Assembly (NCBI GenBank): GCA_002315155.1
Contig: DCFY01000122.1
Location: 10,255-20,088, forward strand
DNA length: 9,834 nucleotides
DNA from: Megamonas sp. UBA1792
GTDB lineage: Bacteria > Bacillota_C > Negativicutes > Selenomonadales > Selenomonadaceae
Direction: 5' to 3'
The first letter of the stretch is position 1; each line of letters starts with the position of its first letter. The position numbers and the translations under genes were made by a program. Positions 7,000 through 9,834 of this stretch are shown piece after piece. The notes under the pieces were generated by a model. It searched no databases and was not told where the DNA came from. It saw nothing but the letters and a program-made list of their open reading frames with translations.

Positions 7000-8196
7000 A
7001 TGCTCAAGGACAAGAATATTGTTTTAGGAGTTACAGGTGGTATTGCTGCTTATAAGGCGGTTGAGATTGCAAGCCGTTTACGGCAAGCAGGTGCTTTGGT
7101 GCATGTTGTCATGACAAGAGAGGCAACTGCGTTTGTTACAGAACTGACATTCCGCGAAATAACAGGGAATCCGGTTGCAGTAGATATGTGGGGAAAAGTC
7201 AATGAATGGAATGTGGAGCATATAGCGCTGGCTAATTTGGCAGATCTTATGCTTATTGCTCCGGCTACAGCAAATATTATCAGTAAAATAGCTGTAGGAA
7301 TTGCCGATGATATGCTTACAACAACCGTTCTCGCGACAAAGGCACCTTTATTTATTGCCCCGGCTATGAATAGCAATATGTACGAGAATCCTATAATACA
7401 GATGAATATAGAAAATTTAAAAAAACGAGGCAGCCATATTATTCCACCGGCAAGTGGACGTCTTGCCTGTGGCACGGTGGGACTTGGCCGTTTACCGGAG
7501 CCGTCAGAAATTGTTTCAGAAGTTACAGATTATTTTTTACAGTGCCAAAGTCTTTGCGGCAAGAAAATTCTAGTCACTGCGGCAGGTACGATTGAACCAA
7601 TTGACCCGGTTCGCTATATCGGAAATCGATCAAGCGGGAAGATGGGATACGCAGTTGCGGAGGAAGCAGCACGACGCGGTGGGGATGTTGTACTTGTGTC
7701 AGGGCCTTCGGTGCTTAGGACAAGTCCATCTATTAGAATGATTAAAATAGAGACAGCAGCTGAGATGCGCAAGGCGGTTTTGGCAGAGTTCGCAGACAGC
7801 GACATGGTCATTAAGGCTGCTGCTGTTGCTGATTATCGGGCTAGTGAAATCGCGGTTAATAAAATTAAAAAAAATGATCAAATTTTCACACTGGTGTTGG
7901 AAAAGAATCCGGATATTTTAAAGGAACTTGGGGCTCGGAAGAGACCTGGGCAAGTTCTTGTTGGTTTTGCGGCGGAAACACAAAATTTGCTTTTATATGC
8001 AAAAGAGAAGCTGGAAAAGAAAAATCTTGATTTGATTGTGGCGAATGATGTCTCAAATGTTAATGCGGGATTCAATGTGGACACAAACGTAGTCAAGATC
8101 ATTTTTCGTGATGGTATGGTAGAAGATTTTCCCTTACTAAGTAAAAAAAACTTAGCAAAAATAATTCTTGATAAGGCTGAAAGATGCTGGAAATAG
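7000..8196 (+). CDS. coaBC: Bifunctional phosphopantothenoylcysteine decarboxylase / phosphopantothenate-cysteine ligase
   Basis: CoaBC (Dfp) carries out two successive steps of coenzyme A synthesis: joining cysteine to 4'-phosphopantothenate using CTP, then decarboxylating the product with FMN. The 398-residue length is typical. The N-terminal CoaC flavoprotein part shows GVTGGIAAYKA (10-20), the active-site His74 in NVEHIALA, PAMN with Asn124, and the substrate-clamp Cys157 in GRLACGTVGLGRLPEP (153-168). The CoaB part begins near 188 with KKILVTAAGTIEPIDPVRYI (188-207), includes Asn209 in GNRSSGKMG (208-216), AAAVADYR (273-280) and the lysine motif KIKK (288-291), and ends with NPDIL and VGFAAET. 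The start has only a weak ribosome binding site (TGGTGA around 6988-6993). It follows rpoZ by 21 bases. It is the last gene of the operon before the metK promoter. Confidence 0.96.
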   Translation: MLKDKNIVLGVTGGIAAYKAVEIASRLRQAGALVHVVMTREATAFVTELTFREITGNPVAVDMWGKVNEWNVEHIALANLADLMLIAPATANIISKIAVGIADDMLTTTVLATKAPLFIAPAMNSNMYENPIIQMNIENLKKRGSHIIPPASGRLACGTVGLGRLPEPSEIVSEVTDYFLQCQSLCGKKILVTAAGTIEPIDPVRYIGNRSSGKMGYAVAEEAARRGGDVVLVSGPSVLRTSPSIRMIKIETAAEMRKAVLAEFADSDMVIKAAAVADYRASEIAVNKIKKNDQIFTLVLEKNPDILKELGARKRPGQVLVGFAAETQNLLLYAKEKLEKKNLDLIVANDVSNVNAGFNVDTNVVKIIFRDGMVEDFPLLSKKNLAKIILDKAERCWK

Positions 8197-8197
8197 G

Positions 8198-8226
8198 TTG
8201 ACTTTTTGTATCGTATAAATTATTAT
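8198..8226 (+). promoter_or_regulatory. Promoter of metK
   Basis: TTGACT (8198-8203) and TATTAT (8221-8226) are separated by exactly 17 bases, each one base from the consensus. The -35 begins 2 bases after the coaBC stop. Transcription would start near 8233, about 15 bases before the riboswitch. No terminator separates coaBC from this promoter, so any read-through from the upstream operon also passes through the riboswitch. Confidence 0.8.
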
Positions 8227-8247
8227 ATATTTATAACTAAATAATGA

Positions 8248-8349
8248 CTCATCAAGAGTAGTGGAGGGACTGGCCCGATGAAACTGCGGCAACCATTGAT
8301 TAACTTATCAAACGGTGCCAATTCCTGTAGGTATATCCTATAAGATGAG
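8248..8349 (+). promoter_or_regulatory. SAM-I (S-box) riboswitch aptamer controlling metK
   Basis: The sequence follows the S-box consensus. P1 is CTCATC (8248-8253) with GATGAG (8344-8349). The AAGAG, GTGGAGGGACTGGCCCGATG and AAACTGCGGCAACC segments make P2 with its kink-turn and pseudoknot loop. P3 is TTGAT/ATCAA around TAACTT. GGTGCCAATTCC joins P3 to P4, where TAGG and CCTA pair around TATAT. When S-adenosylmethionine binds, P1 is stabilised and the downstream terminator forms. metK, which makes SAM, is therefore switched off by its product. Confidence 0.97.
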
Positions 8350-8385
8350 AGTAGATAAAACTCTCTATTATGGAGAGTTTTTTTT
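8347..8385 (+). terminator. Expression platform of the SAM riboswitch: antiterminator and intrinsic terminator
   Basis: The terminator pairs AAAACTCTC (8357-8365) with GAGAGTTTT (8373-8381) and runs into Ts to 8385. The antiterminator pairs GAGAGT (8347-8352) with ACTCTC (8360-8365). It takes the last three bases of the P1 3' strand and most of the terminator's left arm, so the two states exclude each other: SAM bound gives P1 plus terminator, SAM absent gives antiterminator and metK expression. Confidence 0.93.
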
Positions 8386-8408
8386 ATTTAGGAAAGAGGA
8401 GGGATATA

Positions 8409-9602
8409 ATGAATAAGAACCGTGTATTATTTACATCGGAATCTGTAACTGAAGGTCATCCAGATAAAATTGCTGATCAGATTTCTGATAGTATATTAGA
8501 TGCTATTCTGGCAAAAGATCCTATGGGACGTGTTGCTTGCGAAACGTTAATTACAACAGGACAGGTGCACGTTGCTGGTGAGATATCAACAAAATGTTAT
8601 GTGGATATTCCAAGAATTGTACGTGATACGATTAAAAAAATTGGCTATACGAGAGCTAAGTATGGCTTTGATGCTGAGACCTGTGGTATTCTTGTTTCAA
8701 TTGATGAGCAATCACCAGATATTGCAATGGGTGTCGATAAGGCGCTTGAAGCGAAGAGTGGTTCAATGACAGATGAAATCGAAGCGATTGGTGCTGGTGA
8801 TCAGGGCATGATGTTTGGTTATGCCACGAATGAAACACCGGAATATATGCCGGTTACGATCGCATTAGCGCATCGTTTGGCACGCCGATTGACAGAAGTG
8901 CGGAAGAATGGTGATTTGAAATATCTTCGTCCTGATGGTAAAACACAGGTGACAGTTGCTTATGAAGATGGCAAACCCGTCCATATCGATACGATTGTTA
9001 TTTCAACACAACATGGTCCTAAAGTAGATCTGGCAACAATTAAAAAAGATATTATTGAGAAAGTTATTCGTCCGGTTGTTCCAAAAGAACTTCTTGATGA
9101 TGAAACCAAATATCTTATCAATCCAACAGGTAAATTTGTTGTTGGTGGTCCGCAGGGGGACGCTGGTCTGACTGGACGTAAAATCATTGTTGATACATAT
9201 GGTGGAATGGCACGCCATGGCGGCGGTGCTTTTTCGGGAAAAGATCCAACAAAGGTTGATCGTTCAGCAGCTTATGCAGCACGCTACGTTGCAAAGAATA
9301 TTGTTGCAGCTGGCATTGCTGATCGTTGTGAAATTCAACTTGCTTATGCAATCGGTGTAGCGTATCCTGTATCTATTATGGTTGATACTTTTGGTACAGG
9401 GAAGATATCAGAAACGAAAATTGCTGAAATCATCAAGAAAAATTTTGATCTAAGACCAGCAGGAATCATCAAAAAACTGGACTTACGCAGACCTATCTAT
9501 GCACAGACAGCTGCTTATGGACACTTTGGTCGTACCGATATTGATTTGCCATGGGAACATACAGACAAGGCAATAACGCTCAAAGAACAAGCTGGGTTAT
9601 AA
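8409..9602 (+). CDS. metK: S-adenosylmethionine synthetase
   Basis: MetK makes S-adenosylmethionine from methionine and ATP, releasing phosphate and pyrophosphate; it is the cell's source of methyl donor. The 397-residue length is typical. [13 protein letters not shown] (15-27) carries the active-site His17 and metal-binding Asp19. The two family signatures are [11 protein letters not shown] (128-138) and [10 protein letters not shown] (271-280), and [20 protein letters not shown] (247-266) forms part of the ATP site. I start the gene at 8409, where AGGAGG (8397-8402) lies 6 bases upstream and the protein starts at [20 protein letters not shown]. An in-frame ATG at 8370 lies inside the riboswitch terminator loop and would add 13 residues with no ribosome binding site, so it is rejected. 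Confidence 0.97.
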   Translation: MNKNRVLFTSESVTEGHPDKIADQISDSILDAILAKDPMGRVACETLITTGQVHVAGEISTKCYVDIPRIVRDTIKKIGYTRAKYGFDAETCGILVSIDEQSPDIAMGVDKALEAKSGSMTDEIEAIGAGDQGMMFGYATNETPEYMPVTIALAHRLARRLTEVRKNGDLKYLRPDGKTQVTVAYEDGKPVHIDTIVISTQHGPKVDLATIKKDIIEKVIRPVVPKELLDDETKYLINPTGKFVVGGPQGDAGLTGRKIIVDTYGGMARHGGGAFSGKDPTKVDRSAAYAARYVAKNIVAAGIADRCEIQLAYAIGVAYPVSIMVDTFGTGKISETKIAEIIKKNFDLRPAGIIKKLDLRRPIYAQTAAYGHFGRTDIDLPWEHTDKAITLKEQAGL

Positions 9603-9613
9603 TTTGTAATAAT

Positions 9614-9655
9614 TTATTGAGATATTCTTTAAGCACTAAAAGAATATCTCAATAA
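9614..9655 (+). terminator. Hairpin after metK, probable terminator
   Basis: Bases 9614-9630 pair perfectly with 9639-9655 (17 bp, AT-rich) around the 8-base loop AAGCACTA. It begins 11 bases after the metK stop. The following T-tract is poor (TTTT at 9658-9661 after ACA), so this is either a weak intrinsic terminator or a 3'-end stabilising hairpin. Confidence 0.6.
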
Positions 9656-9816
9656 CATTTTACAAGATGTTTTTATTTAGTCTTTTGAAAAAGCATAGTG
9701 GATTTTTAGTGCTAAATAAAACAGCACATTATTTTTTGGATTTTTATTGTTTATTGTATAGTCTTTATGTATAGTCAAAAATGTATAAGATTAATTAAAG
9801 TTATAAAACAAAAAGA

Positions 9817-9822
9817 TTGACA
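9817..9822 (+). promoter_or_regulatory. -35 box of a promoter running off the window
   Basis: A perfect TTGACA at 9817-9822 is followed by only 12 bases. A -10 at the usual 17-base distance would lie at about 9840, outside the window. If real, it drives the next plus-strand gene separately from metK. Confidence 0.35.
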
Positions 9823-9834
9823 AACATTGTAAGA

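Larger units (their letters stand above)
9603..9834. other. AT-rich non-coding region after metK with overlapping inverted repeats
   Basis: These 232 bases hold no credible gene. Besides the hairpin at 9614-9655, TTTTATTTAG (9671-9680) is complementary to CTAAATAAAA (9712-9721), and GTGCT (9709-9713) to AGCAC (9723-9727). TTTTAGTGCT (9704-9713) is also complementary to AGCACTAAAA (9632-9641), which spans the loop and right arm of the first hairpin. TGGATTTTTA occurs twice (9699-9708 and 9737-9746), and so does TGTATAGTC (9755-9763 and 9768-9776). A possible weak promoter is TTGTTT (9747-9752), 17 bases, TATAGT (9770-9775). Confidence 0.55.

Noticed and set aside
8137..8155. Inverted repeat CTAAGT-A7-ACTTAG near the end of coaBC
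   Set aside because: It lies inside well-conserved coding sequence and is not followed by a T-tract; it is best explained by codon composition.
8370..8408. An upstream in-frame ATG extending metK by 13 codons
   Set aside because: It lies in the loop of the riboswitch terminator, has no ribosome binding site, and the family starts at the 8409 methionine.
9667..9774. A 35-codon open frame starting ATG at 9667 with a hydrophobic product
   Set aside because: There is no ribosome binding site, it is made mostly of T-rich codons, and it overlaps the inverted repeats; it looks like chance in AT-rich DNA.

Overview
The window is a compact housekeeping region of a low-GC, AT-rich Bacillota genome. 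The set rluD-pyrR plus yicC-remA-gmk-rpoZ-coaBC, strong AGGAGG-type ribosome binding sites, an S-box riboswitch and a RemA almost identical to the Bacillus type all point to Firmicutes. The linkage of dapF, coaBC and metK would fit a Negativicutes-like lineage, but that placement is inference from gene order and protein flavour, not from a search.

Layout. (1) Bases 1-1546, plus strand: a 15-codon tail of an upstream gene (probably lspA), then rluD and pyrR. (2) 1547-1716: a gap with a promoter-like sequence and a strong 19-bp hairpin plus T7, lying ahead of a P-II signalling gene (1717-2079). (3) A perfect 21-bp bidirectional terminator shared by the P-II gene and rqcH, which converge. rqcH (2126-3883, minus strand) encodes the NFACT-family ribosome quality control factor. 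(4) 3884-4073: a divergent promoter region with a good sigma-A-type promoter for each side and an inverted repeat over the rqcH -10/start region. (5) 4074-8196, plus strand: dapF, yicC, remA, gmk, rpoZ and coaBC, tightly packed. remA/gmk overlap by ATGA, rpoZ initiates at the gmk stop, and no terminator is seen inside, so it is probably one operon. (6) 8198-9602: metK with its own consensus-like promoter and a complete SAM-I (S-box) riboswitch with antiterminator and terminator. (7) 9603-9834: an AT-rich non-coding tail with a 17-bp hairpin, further inverted repeats that could pair in alternative ways, and a perfect TTGACA at the edge that may belong to the next gene.

The genes serve ribosome maturation and rescue (rluD, rqcH), RNA turnover (yicC), transcription (rpoZ, remA), nucleotide metabolism and its control (pyrR, gmk), nitrogen sensing (P-II), lysine/peptidoglycan precursor synthesis (dapF), and cofactor synthesis (coaBC, metK). 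All full-length genes look intact and of normal family length.

I see no mobile element, CRISPR array, tRNA or rRNA, and no convincing undescribed protein system. The points most worth a second look are in the non-coding DNA: the 1568-1716 leader/terminator, the post-metK structured tail and the rqcH operator-like repeat. The P-II protein also lacks the uridylylated tyrosine.
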